From Pyropia haitanensis (taxonomy: Eukaryota > Rhodophyta > Bangiophyceae > Bangiales > Bangiaceae): a stretch of DNA of 64,000 bases. The position numbers were made by a program, and so were the translations under genes. The DNA lies in assembly GCA_008729055.1 (NCBI GenBank), contig SDUX01000010.1:1178001-1242000 (forward strand), in the 5' to 3' direction. Numbering within the stretch: the stretch's first letter is position 1; the number at the start of each line of letters is the position of its first letter. This document shows, one piece after another, positions 1-8,792 of this stretch. Below the pieces are notes generated by a model. That model made no database searches and was not told the origin of the DNA. It saw only the letters and a program-made list of their open reading frames with translations.

Positions 1-1413
1 CCGGTCGTCCACCGGGACATCAAGCCGCAGAATGTGGTTGTCGCGCTGGGCGCGCCGCGGCCCAGCGGCGGGGATGGGGGTGGTGGCGGTGGCGGTGGTG
101 GCGGTGACGGTGACGGCAGCGGGCTGTCGGCGACGCTCGTGGACTGGGGCTCCGTCACCGCCGGCTGGGCCGCCGACGCGGCCGGCGGCGGCGGCGGCGG
201 CGGCGGTGACGGCGGCGGCGGCGGCTCGGCGCCGACCGTTGCCGGCACCTTTGGCTACATGGCGCCCGAGCAGCTGCGCGGCGCCGTCGACGGCCGCGCC
301 GACCTCTACGCCATTGGCGCAACGGTGCTGGCGGCGCTGACGGGCGTGCCGCCCGCGTCGCTCCCGTCGCGGCGGCTGCGGGTGGACGTGGCCGCCGCGG
401 TTGCCGCCGGCGGGCCGTCGTCGGCGACGCGCGCGGCGCTGGTGGACGTCCTCCAGACGCTCCTCGAGCCCGCCCCAGAGGACCGCTACCCGACCGCCGC
501 CGCCGCGCTCGCCGCCCTCGACGACGCGCTCGCGCGGCCGCTGTCGGCGCTGCCGCCACGGGCGGGGGGGTGGCCGCCGGCGGCGGCGGCGGCGGCGGCG
601 GCCGCGGGTGGGCGGTTGGCGCCCGTAGGCACCCCCGGCGCCCCCCCCCCGCGGCGGCCGCCCGGGACGACCGTGGTGGTGGACCGCGACGCGACCTCCC
701 TCACCATCACCATCCCGTCGACCGTGTCGGGGGCGCTCGTCTCGACGGCCGCGTTCACCACCGTGTGGGGCGTCGCGATTGGCGCCTTTACCGCGTCGGC
801 GGTGGCGGCGGCCGCGCCGGTGGCGGCGCTGTTTAGCGTCCCGTTTTGGGTGGCGGGGGGGGACCTCGCCCGCAAGACCGCCGCCCTCCTGCCGGCGACG
901 ACCACCCTCTCGCTCCGCCGCGGTGGCACCGACGATGGCGACGGCGACGGCGACGACGCGGCCCGCCGGCCCGGCTTTGTGCTGACCACCGTGGGGGTGG
1001 GGCGGGGGGGGGACGCCGCCGCCGTGCGGGGGGGCCTCGACGGGCTGGTGGTGCGGGTGGAGCCGCCCCCGCCGGGCGTGCCGCTCCTGGCGGGCAGCGC
1101 CGCGGTCGACGGGCACGACGACGGGTGGCTGCCGGGTGCGGCGGCAGGCGCCGACGCCGCCGCCGCCGACGGCGGCCGCGCCATCGTTGGCGGCTGGGCC
1201 AGCGGGGCGGCCCGCAGCCGCCGGCCGGGCACGACGGGCGCGGCGGTAGCGGCGGGCGGTGGTGGTGGTGGTGGTGGTGGTGGTGGCGGCGGGGAGCTCC
1301 TGCTCGTCGAGGCGGACGGCACGGCGCACGCGTTTGGGGCGGCGCTGTCGGCGCGGGAAAAGGCGTACGTGGCGGCAACGGTCGCGGCGTTTTTGGCCGA
1401 GCCCAGCCCGTGA
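1..1413 (+). CDS. Ser/Thr protein kinase, C-terminal part (5' end outside window)
   Basis: The frame is open from base 1. It enters at the catalytic loop HRDIKPQN (residues 4-11 of the visible part), so the ATP-binding lobe lies upstream of the window. The metal-binding DFG is DWG here (residues 48-50). A Gly-rich insertion follows, then the activation segment GTFGYMAPEQ (about 82-91) and the helix-F region DLYAIGATVLAALTG. The kinase fold ends near residue 165. The rest, to residue 470, has a pattern I recall from cyanobacterial and plastid-type Ser/Thr kinases: a short beta stretch (LTITIPS), a hydrophobic segment of about 40 residues (about 242-283, containing FSVPFW), then a basic and Gly-rich tail. 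The hydrophobic stretch could be one or two membrane spans. Kinase identity is certain. The cyanobacterial link is from memory of the family pattern. Substrate is unknown. Confidence 0.85.
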   Translation, partial: PVVHRDIKPQNVVVALGAPRPSGGDGGGGGGGGGGDGDGSGLSATLVDWGSVTAGWAADAAGGGGGGGGDGGGGGSAPTVAGTFGYMAPEQLRGAVDGRADLYAIGATVLAALTGVPPASLPSRRLRVDVAAAVAAGGPSSATRAALVDVLQTLLEPAPEDRYPTAAAALAALDDALARPLSALPPRAGGWPPAAAAAAAAAGGRLAPVGTPGAPPPRRPPGTTVVVDRDATSLTITIPSTVSGALVSTAAFTTVWGVAIGAFTASAVAAAAPVAALFSVPFWVAGGDLARKTAALLPATTTLSLRRGGTDDGDGDGDDAARRPGFVLTTVGVGRGGDAAAVRGGLDGLVVRVEPPPPGVPLLAGSAAVDGHDDGWLPGAAAGADAAAADGGRAIVGGWASGAARSRRPGTTGAAVAAGGGGGGGGGGGGGELLLVEADGTAHAFGAALSAREKAYVAATVAAFLAEPSP

Positions 1414-1978
1414 GCGGGGGGGGCACTGGCGGGTGGGCAGCGAGAGGGGAGGGGGGGGACGACTTGTTGGGCAGTGGGGAGCGAGTGGTGGCGCGCCGGG
1501 TTCCGCCGTACGGCTGCGGCTGCCCCGTGCGCACAAGCAGAGCAACAGATGGGCGGGCGGCCGCCGCGCGGAAACCAGGTGTGCACCGGCTTGCAGCTAC
1601 TTGGTCGAACCCTGCAGGGTTGGCAACCGTGGCACTCTCCAACCAGGGACGGGGTGTGCTCTCCCGCCGCTGCCCTTCACGCCACCCCCCGCCTATTCCC
1701 TACCCGCCGCGCCATAGCAGTCTCCACGATGAATGGCGGCGCGCTCTGCCGCGGCCACAGGGACATGGCCGCCATAGACGGCCGCGGTGGCGCCACGGCG
1801 GCGGCGACGGCCGGGCGCTCGCCGCCCGACACGGTCGTCGCCGCGTCTGGGCGGCCCGCCAGGCCTCGTCGGCCAGCGGGCCCCTCCCACCCACAGTCCA
1901 GCCCCCCAATTCCTCCACCCCTCATTCACCCCCCCCCCCCCCCCCCCCCCCCAGCCAGCCCCCGGCGCGACCCCGCGC
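1414..1978. other. Spacer between two convergent genes
   Basis: This holds the 3' flanks of the kinase and of TRAPPC4. It contains a C homopolymer near 1930-1952. I see no convincing gene or RNA. Confidence 0.6.
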
Positions 1979-2535
1979 CTAGCCGCTCAGCCGCGCGTGG
2001 CGGTCGACCACCCCCCGCACGGCGGCCTCCCACCGCTCGCAGCGGATGGGCATGTCGAGGACGTAAAACGGGTTCTTCATCACCGCGTCCGCGTAGACGG
2101 TGTACACGTCGGCGAGGAGCGCGGCGAGCCGCTCCGTGCCCACATCCGCCGTGACGAAAAACTGCACGCCCGTCGGCGACGTCAGCGCCGCGAGGGACAG
2201 GGACGGCGTCTCGAGGGCGCGGATGCCCCCGGTGGGCGCCGTGATGCTCTTGGGCAGGGGCGTCGGCGACAGCTCCTGCACGAGCAGCTGCATGCTGGGG
2301 TGGGGAACGGGGGGGCGTGAGGGGGGGGGGGGAAGGGTGGCAACGACAGGGCGAGTGCGGGGGGACACATCCAGAGCACACAGGCCGGAACAAAAGGGGA
2401 AGGGGGGGGGGAACGCGCGGACCCCATGAAGAGGGTGTCAACGGCCGCACCGCCAGTCGCCCCTCCCGATTCGCGCGGCATCGCCCAGGGCGACCACAGC
2501 CGCACACCCAGGCCGCCAACGCGCCCCCGCGGTCA

Positions 2536-2571
<36 letters not shown>

Positions 2572-2884
2572 GGCCAGCGGCCGCTGCGGGCAGGTCCGCC
2601 AGCCACCACCCCCAGCGCCAGCACCCCACCCCCGCCGCCCCGCCGCAACGGACGGGCGCGCGTGGGTCCACGAGCGCGCGAAGGGAACCCCCCCCCCCCC
2701 CCCCCCCCCCCCCACCCACCAAAAAAAGCACCGCACCCGCACCCGCCGACGCTGCCTACCCGTGAAACGTAGACGCCAAGTGCAGGTAGTCGTTGGGCGT
2801 CAGCCGTGGCGCGGTGTCGCTGTAGGTGCGCTGGAACATCAGGCCGCCCGCCTTGTTCACCACAAACAGCGACTGGACGGCCAT
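1979..2884 (-). CDS. TRAPPC4: TRAPPC4 / Trs23, TRAPP vesicle-tethering complex subunit (2 exons)
   Basis: Core sybindin-like longin subunit of the TRAPP complexes, which activate Rab1/Ypt1-type GTPases and tether vesicles at the Golgi. Exon 1 is 2760-2884 and exon 2 is 1979-2294. The join CACGG|CATG gives FHGMQLLVQELSP, which matches the WHSMHAISQQLSP segment I recall for plant TRAPPC4. The start MAVQSLFVVNKAGGL is the typical longin strand with the VNKAGGL signature, and the ATG context is GCCGCCATGG. The end has KNPFYVLDMPIRCE, the strongest family signature. The product is 146 aa, close to the usual ~140. The intron (2295-2759, donor GTAGGC, acceptor CCCAG) contains a 31-base T run on the sense strand. 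The protein lacks the PDZ-like insertion of the animal form, as in plants. Confidence 0.92.
2295..2759 (-). other. TRAPPC4 intron with long homopolymers
   Basis: GT-AG intron of 465 nt. On the + strand it holds an uninterrupted A run at 2537-2567 and a C run near 2691-2713. In the sense direction these are T31 and poly-G. Confidence 0.85.
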
Positions 2885-3141
2885 GGCGGCGGGGGGGGTC
2901 TCCGCGCCGCGGGCGGGCGGGTGGCGGAGGGGGGGAGCACGGGACGACGGGTAGCCAACCAAGGGGGGGGGGGGGGGGGTCAGACCATGCCCCCGCCGCG
3001 CCACACGCAGGGCGCGGCGGGCAGCGGCGGCAGCGGCGCGTGGTGACGGTGCGGCCGCGGGCGGCGGCGGCGCAGCGGCCGAGTCGTCTCGCGGCCACTC
3101 GCCGCGTGCAGCCGCTGACCGCAGAGTTCTCCACAAAACGG

Positions 3142-3300
3142 TCAAGAGTGACCACGGGGGACAGAAATCTTGCACCCATCCGACACTTCCACCACCGATT
3201 GCTTGAAGTATAGAGTTGGTGTTTCGACATACTTGGCAGGCAGATATTTTTCTATGTACAGCGGTCCCTGTTCGGGATCGTTTTCCCGTGGGGTCTGCAT
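3142..3300 (-). CDS. Small ORF in a low-GC island, unrecognised
   Basis: An ATG-initiated frame of 52 residues (starts MQTPREND, contains PLYIEKYLPAKYV, ends ISVPRGHS). It lies between the stop of the MFS gene and the start of TRAPPC4, in a patch of roughly 50% GC that contrasts with the flanks. The amino-acid composition looks protein-like rather than the Arg/Ala/Pro mix of chance frames here. It could be a small gene, a fragment of a mobile element, or an upstream exon or uORF of TRAPPC4. I do not recognise it. Confidence 0.25.
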   Translation of the reverse strand: MQTPRENDPEQGPLYIEKYLPAKYVETPTLYFKQSVVEVSDGCKISVPRGHS

Positions 3301-3367
3301 GTCTCCATCGCTCGCCGGTGGCCGGTCCGCGGCGGCGGGGTCCCCCCCCCCCCCCCCGCCGCGGTGG

Positions 3368-3650
3368 CTACAAGCTCGACCACACCGCCGCGGTCCCCCC
3401 CCCCGCCGCGACAAACAGCGCGGCGGTGGTGCCAAAGACGACCCCCCCCCCCCCCCCCCCCCCAACGGCACGGACCGCCCAAAACGGCCCGACCACGCGG
3501 CTGAGCGCGCCAACGGCGAGCAGCGCGCCCATGTACCCGCCCTGCGGGCGGCCGCGCAGCGCGTGCGCGTACGCCGCCATCACCGCCGCGCGGCCGAGCG
3601 GGAACGCCACGCTAATCGCCGCCCACGCGGCGAGGAAGCGGGGCAGCGAC

Positions 3651-3689
<39 letters not shown>

Positions 3690-4884
3690 ACCGCCGCCGC
3701 CGCTGCCGCCGCCGGCGACGGCGACGGCGACGGCGACGGCGGCGGCCACGGCACGAGGGCGGCGTAGCCGGCCGCCCCACACCCGACGCTCGCCGCCAGC
3801 ACCGCCCGCGCCGGCACGCCACGCGCCGTCGCGGCGGCGGTGGCGACCAGCGCAACGACCGCCGCGACGCCCGCGGCGGTAAAGAGCGCCGCCGCCGCGT
3901 GGACGCCCCAGCCATAATAGGCGCCGACGAGGGGCGTCGTCACCGTCTCTTGGAGCGCAAAGCCGAAAAAGTGGACCGCAAACGCCACGTTGAGGGCGGC
4001 CACGACCGCCGCCAGGCGCCGGGGGGGGAGCACCGCCGCCGGGGGGGGGGGGGTGCGGGGGGAGGGGGGGACGCCCGCCCGCCAACCGCCGCCGCCGCCG
4101 CCACCGTTGCCGCCGCCGCCGCCGCCTCCACATCGTCGGCGGGGGTGGGGGACTTGGCGGCGGCGCGGCTGCTCCCCGCCGCCCCCGCGGCGGCGGCGGC
4201 CAGCAGGGGCGTCGCCGCCGTCGTGGCCGCCGCCTCCCCCCCCGGCTCGACGTACGCGCCATCCCCAAAGTGCGCCGCGTACGCGTACAGCGTCGCGACG
4301 CACGCGGCGCCGACAAAGTAGCCCGGCGCGGTGAGCGGGTCGAGGGCGCCCAGCCGGCCGCCCGCGAGCGCGACGGGCGGCACCGCGGCGAGCGCGGCGG
4401 CGACCGCCGGCCCCGCCACAAACCCGACCGTCGCCGCCGCGTTGACCGCCACCGTCGCGGGCGTCAGCGCGTCGGCGGGGAGCACCGCGCCCAGGTGGTG
4501 CTGCTGCACCGCCTGCATGCCGCCGGTCATCGCGCCGGTCGCGGTGCGGCCAACCGCGAGGGCGGCCAGCGCCAGCGCCGGCCGCCCCGCCGCGGCCTGC
4601 GCGCCAACGTACAGCACCGTGCCGCCGAGACCGACCGCCGTTGCGGTGAGGAGGACGGAGCGGGTGGCGGCGCCGGCGCCCGCGGCGGCGCCGCACACGA
4701 GCGCGCCCGCCGCCTCGCCGACCGAGTAGAGGGAGACGAGCACCGCGAGGGCGGTGGCGTCGCCGCCGAGGCGGCGGGTGTAGGGCCAGAGGGAGGGCAT
4801 GACGATGGAGAAGGAGGTGCACGAGAGGAAGACCGTTACGTACATGACGGCCAGCCAGGGGGGGGTCGCCAGCCGGGTGACCAT
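3368..4884 (-). CDS. MFSD8/CLN7-like major facilitator transporter (one frameshift at a homopolymer)
   Basis: Twelve-helix MFS carrier of about 505 residues. The N-terminal half starts at 4884 and holds the first six helices. The opening segment SCTSFSIVMPSLWPY matches the first helix of MFSD8-type lysosomal transporters. The sixth helix is GYFVGAACVATLYAYAAHFG. The C-terminal half lies in the neighbouring frame, from about 4030 to the stop at 3368, and carries helices such as AFAVHFFGFALQETVTT and AAWAAISVAFPLG. The switch falls in G runs at 4021-4060, inside the Pro-rich loop between helices 6 and 7. No GT-AG pair fits there, so a one-base indel (sequencing or real) is the simplest explanation. 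Substrate is unknown. A possible non-coding first exon lies upstream: a CAG|GTGAGT donor near 5482-5496 on this strand. Confidence 0.75.
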
Positions 4885-5135
4885 CGTGACTCGGGGGGGG
4901 GTGGGGGAAGGGGGGGGAAGGAATGCCGGGGAGGGGTGTGACCTGGCAAGCGGCTAGTGCGGCTCGCGTTGAGTCCGTAGCGGGGGAGGACCAAGGCGGG
5001 GAAAGGACGGGCGACGTCAGAGACGGAGGGGTACAGGCAAAGAGTAGGTTGCAAAACGGCCGCCGGCGTCGGCTGCGGCCGCAGGCCGGCCGCCGCCGCC
5101 GGCTGCCGCCCCGCCGATGGCGACCACCGCCGCCG

Positions 5136-5174
<39 letters not shown>

Positions 5175-5921
5175 ACCGCCACTGCCGCGGCGGCACCGCG
5201 GCGCGGCGCGCGTGCAGGCGGGAGCGGGGCGGGCGGCCCCCCCCCGCGGGGAGCGCGGCCACGCGCCGCCAACGTGGCGGGCGCGACGGTGGGCGGGGCG
5301 CGACGCGCGCGCGGCGGCGCGGCGGGCCGCCGCGCTCCCGCGAGCGGGGGATCCGCCCCTCGCGAGAGTGTTTCCGGCCAGCGGTGGCAGTCATTCTCAC
5401 TGCAAACCCGCAACGTGCAGTTGAGCAACATGAACAAGCTTCAAAAGAGTAGCTCCGAGAACGCCGTAGCAAACAAATACTTGCCACTCACCTGATTATT
5501 TGAGACAGACACGGAAGAAGGGTTGCCCTCCTTTTGTTCCAACTTGGGCTGTGGAGATGGCCGTATTGAACTGGCGTGCACAAAGTTAACCCCCGACAGC
5601 ACTGCGCTATCCCTCAGCTATAGCAGTGGCAGTTGATCAAGCGAAGCCTCTCGTGCTAGCTGAGGCACACGAGCAAGTAGTCTGATCGGCTGCTAAGCCG
5701 TCCAGCCCCATCGTTCTGCCACACGTTCGGCGCGGAATGGCCGCGCTGATGGGAGAAGAGCTGGCGTTCCGACGGCGGGTTGCCCCTCTTTCGTGGTGAC
5801 GCCGCCCTTAACGGACAGCCCACGCACCTGGAGACTTCGTAGCAAACCGACCAAACGGGAAAGAACACAGGAACAGATCACAGATTATAAATATGTTCAA
5901 AAGTAGCCTTCGTCATCGAGT
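4885..5921. other. Spacer: CCG-repeat block then low-GC region
   Basis: 5140-5170 is a (CCG)n block and 5200-5350 is very GC-rich without a convincing frame. From 5380 to 5921 GC drops sharply. This is the upstream region of the MFS gene on the minus strand and the 5' flank of the tRNA gene. No further gene is seen. Confidence 0.55.
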
Positions 5922-6013
5922 GGCCCCGTGGCGTAATGGATAGCAGCGAAGATTGCAGCGATCGCGTTCGTTTCCGATGCGAAAGATTCAGGGTTCGAGT
6001 CCCTGCGGGGTCG
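5922..6013 (+). tRNA. tRNA-Arg (anticodon CCG) with ~19-nt insertion/intron in the D arm
   Basis: The acceptor stem GGCCCCG (5922-5928) pairs with CGGGGTC (6006-6012), and the discriminator is G6013. The D arm begins GCGT AATGGATA (5931-5942). The anticodon stem TTCGT (5967-5971) pairs with GCGAA (5979-5983) around the loop TTCCGAT, giving anticodon CCG at 5974-5976 after U33. The variable loop is AGATT and the T arm is CAGGG TTCGAGT CCCTG (5989-6005). The A box (TGGCGTAATGG) and B box (GGTTCGAGTCC) are intact. The transcript is 92 nt, 19 more than a standard tRNA. All the excess lies at 5944-5963 inside the D stem. Removing it restores GCGC, which pairs with GCGT (one G-U), and yields a regular 73-nt tRNA. 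It reads CGG, a major Arg codon in this GC-rich genome. Confidence 0.82.
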
Positions 6014-6014
6014 G

Positions 6015-6022
6015 TTTTTTTT
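6015..6022 (+). terminator. RNA polymerase III T-run terminator of the tRNA gene
   Basis: Eight T residues start two bases after the discriminator base of tRNA-Arg. Confidence 0.8.
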
Positions 6023-6159
6023 GTCTAGCTTCGCTGCCGATCAAGTGTGCTGCAGGGCGAGAGTGACTTTCGGTTTTGGCCGATGCCCCAGAGAGAACGA
6101 ATTCAAACGTCACTTTCTTTTTCGGCGAAAGCAAACCCCACTGCGCGGAGGGGGGCAGG

Positions 6160-6760
6160 CTGCGCTGTGGTGCTTAAAGGGAGGGTCAGGAAAAGCCTGT
6201 TTTGACCTGTTGCGGGGCCCGCAGACGAGTCCACAGACGGTAGCCAGGATGGTTGTGGAACGCGTTTTCTCTCGGATTTCGCGGATCCGCTGTGGGCCAT
6301 GTGCAAAACTTTGCGGAGCACAGCGCGGCACTCGAGTGATCAGCCAATCACCACTCAGCACGCGTGGTTCCCTCGGTCACAAGCCAATCAGTGCTCTTGA
6401 GGGCCCGGCGGCTTCCAGGGAGAATGCGTGTTCTGAGGCCCCGTCCACAGATTTTTTGTGGATTCCACAATTTCTGCGGGGTGTTTTTGACAGCTGCTGC
6501 GGGGCGCACAGGACGGTGATGGTCGGGCGACATACACCCTGCTCTCTGACATGCTCTTGTAGCTCTGCTCACGGTCTTTCACGTAATGGTGGTACGCAGG
6601 GTGTATGTCGACCGACGGCACGACCACAGGAGATAGGCAAAAAAAATAGAGAAAATCGAGGCGCATCGTACCGTGAGAGGGGGTCCACAAACGAGTGCGC
6701 AACCCGCAAACACGATTTCGGGCCGATTCCTGAACCTCCCTTTAAGCACCACAGCTCTGG
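6160..6760. repeat. Inverted-repeat element (possible MITE/fold-back transposon remnant)
   Basis: The outer arms are nearly perfect inverted repeats of about 29 nt with one mismatch. GCTGTGGTGCTTAAAGGGAGG begins at 6165 and its reverse complement ends near 6756. Weaker similarity continues inward, with GTCCACA at 6229 and 6684. A second inverted pair of about 22 nt sits inside: GGTCGG.CGACATACACCCTG at 6521-6541 and its complement at 6596-6617. The centres differ, so this is not one simple hairpin. GC is far below that of the flanks and no transposase frame is present. AGCCAATCA occurs twice, 40 nt apart (6342 and 6382). Confidence 0.5.
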
Positions 6761-6892
6761 GCCTCGGGCTGGGGCTGGCCGATGTGCCAAAGCCCCACTT
6801 CCTCTCACCGCCCCAATGCATCTCTTCCGCTGCTCCCTTACATTCATATCAAGCACCCCTCGGGGCCCGCGCCCCCCCCGTCCCCCCCCCTC

Positions 6893-7540
6893 TCAGTCTT
6901 CCTCGTCACTCGCTCCCCCTCCCTTGCCATCCGCCACGGCCGTGTTCGTGAGCATCCCCCCCTCAAAGAGCACCCCTTCTAGCACCTCGGTCGTGAACCG
7001 CCCCGACGGGGCCACCTCCCCCAGCCCGTGGAGCACCCGGTGGACCTTGCCGCCGCGGAACCACACGAGCGCGGGGAGCACCCGCAGGTGGAGCTTGTTG
7101 GCCAGGAATGGACTCCGCTCCGCGTCCATCCGCACGAAGCGGGTCTCCATGTGGGCGGCCGCCAGGACGCGCAGGTGGGCCTCCAGCTCGGCCGCGTAGA
7201 CGTTGCCGCCACCTCCAGGCCGGACAAACGTGGCGACCAGCCGCGGCGACGCCTTGGCCGCCGCGAGCAGCTCCGCCTCGGTCAGCCCCTCGGCGAGGGA
7301 GCCGTGGCCGGCGGCCGCCCACGCGGCACGGTCCGCGGCGGCGGCGCGGAGGGTGGCGAGGCGGGCGGCGCGGACGGCGGCGAGGCCGTCCTCCCCATCG
7401 TCAGGGGTGGGCACGGGGGGAGCCGCCGACAGCTGTGCGTCGAGGTCCGCCTCGACACGGGACGCGGCGGAGATGACGGCCGCCTCGACGGCGGCGGCTA
7501 CAGCCTTGTCGGGGGGGGGCGCCCGGCCGCCGCGTTGCAT
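6893..7540 (-). CDS. TXNDC9 / phosducin-like 3 family thioredoxin-fold protein
   Basis: Single exon, 215 aa, starting MQRGGRAPP. The N-terminal helix contains LAAVRAARLATLRAAA followed by WAAAGHGSLAE, which corresponds to the RxxRLxxLK...WxxxGHGEY signature of TXNDC9. The thioredoxin-like domain (about 85-190) has LVATFVRP, METRFVRMDAERSPFLANKLHLRVLPALVWF and GRFTTEVLE, all in the family order. The redox CxxC is absent, as expected for this family. The C terminus is acidic (ASDEED), another family trait. Known members modulate the chaperonin CCT in tubulin and actin folding, so that role is inferred. It is probably divergent from the gene starting at 8793. Confidence 0.85.
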   Translation of the reverse strand: MQRGGRAPPPDKAVAAAVEAAVISAASRVEADLDAQLSAAPPVPTPDDGEDGLAAVRAARLATLRAAAADRAAWAAAGHGSLAEGLTEAELLAAAKASPRLVATFVRPGGGGNVYAAELEAHLRVLAAAHMETRFVRMDAERSPFLANKLHLRVLPALVWFRGGKVHRVLHGLGEVAPSGRFTTEVLEGVLFEGGMLTNTAVADGKGGGASDEED

Positions 7541-8792
7541 CGTGCAGGTGGAGGGGAAGGTGAAGGGCGGAAAGGGAACAGGGGGGAAACGGCGCGGGAG
7601 GTGTGAGAGAGAAGGGTGTGGTCAGGCACAGCGGCGGGGGCTGCGAGCCAGGCAGGAAGCAAAGGGCGGGAGCGAGGCGGGGAGCGGGGCGCGCCCACAG
7701 TGCTTGCCGATGGTGCGCCTGGACAGAGTCGACGATCCCGTCCAAAGCAAACGACGCTATCACACAAGCCCAGCCAAGGAGGTGGCACCCCCCAATTTTC
7801 GCCACTCGTTCCGTCTGCGCCATGGCAATACGCCAAGTGGGGGTCAAGTCCAATTGCAGGTACACCCAACCGCGAGCGTCGTTCCCGCCCCCTTGCGCCG
7901 TTGCCAGCCCTTCGTCACCGGCCGAAAGAATGCGCGGAGGGGCGTTGGAAGGGCCGACGCCTGCCCCGCCGTGTCCGCCCTTGCCCACGGCGGCCCGCTC
8001 CGCTGCCCCCCTCCCCCCTCTCCGCCCCCGCTCCGTTCCCCCTCCCCTTGCGTAGACTGCCTGCCCATACGCGGCGGCCACGCCATGCATTTCCAGGCCG
8101 AGGGCGGCGGCGGCTGCTCATTGCAAGGCACACGGCCACCTCCCCCCCCCCCCCCCCCTTCCGCCGCTGCTGCTCAACGCGCCCCCCGCTTCTCCCGCGC
8201 AACCCCACCAGCAACGCCTTGCACCGTAAGCGCGCTTGCCAGCGTGTTTCTCGCCTGCCCTGCCGCCCGCCCGCCCGCCCACCCACCCGCCCTCCCGCCC
8301 GCCCGCCCACCCGCCGGCGCTGCGTCGTCGAGGACTACCGCTTTCGGCGCGGCGGGCTGAGCCAGGTGGGGCCACGTGGGGCGGCGCCTCGATTTTTTTT
8401 TGTGCAGGCGGCTGGCTGGTGGCGAGCTCCACCGGCATGCGACCGACGGTGACAAGGCCGCGCCGCACCGCGGGCTGAGTGGGGTGGGTGTTCTGTTGGA
8501 GGGGGGTGGGGGGGGGGAAGGGGGAGGGTGACGGCGGGTGCCCAACCCCCCCGCCCTTCTCCCCGCCCCCCCCTGCTCGCGATCCTGGGGAGCGGCTGGG
8601 GTGCGTCAGCGCCTGCGGGCCTTTGGACTTGTTTGACGTGGGGTGGTTGGTGGTGCACAAGCCGCCGCCCGCTCTTTGTGGCGTAGGGTGGGGGGGCGCG
8701 GTGGGGCGGTGGAGGGGACGGCGGACAGCCGCGCGTCCACCCCCGGCTCTTGTCCCTTACGGCTAAGTCGCGCCGCCGTGGGCGCGGCTGCA
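7541..8792. other. Shared upstream spacer of two divergent genes
   Basis: It separates TXNDC9 (-) from the large + strand gene. 7720-7930 is less GC-rich. 8265-8315 is a C/G-rich block built on CCCGCC repeats. 8495-8580 is G- and C-tract rich. No gene seen. Confidence 0.5.

Noticed and set aside
4021..4060. A short intron to explain the frame switch in the MFS gene
   Set aside because: No GT-AG pair in the right phase exists in this interval on the minus strand.
5922..6013. Circularly permuted tRNA, as seen in Cyanidioschyzon
   Set aside because: The 5' and 3' acceptor halves are in the normal order. Only an insertion in the D arm is needed.
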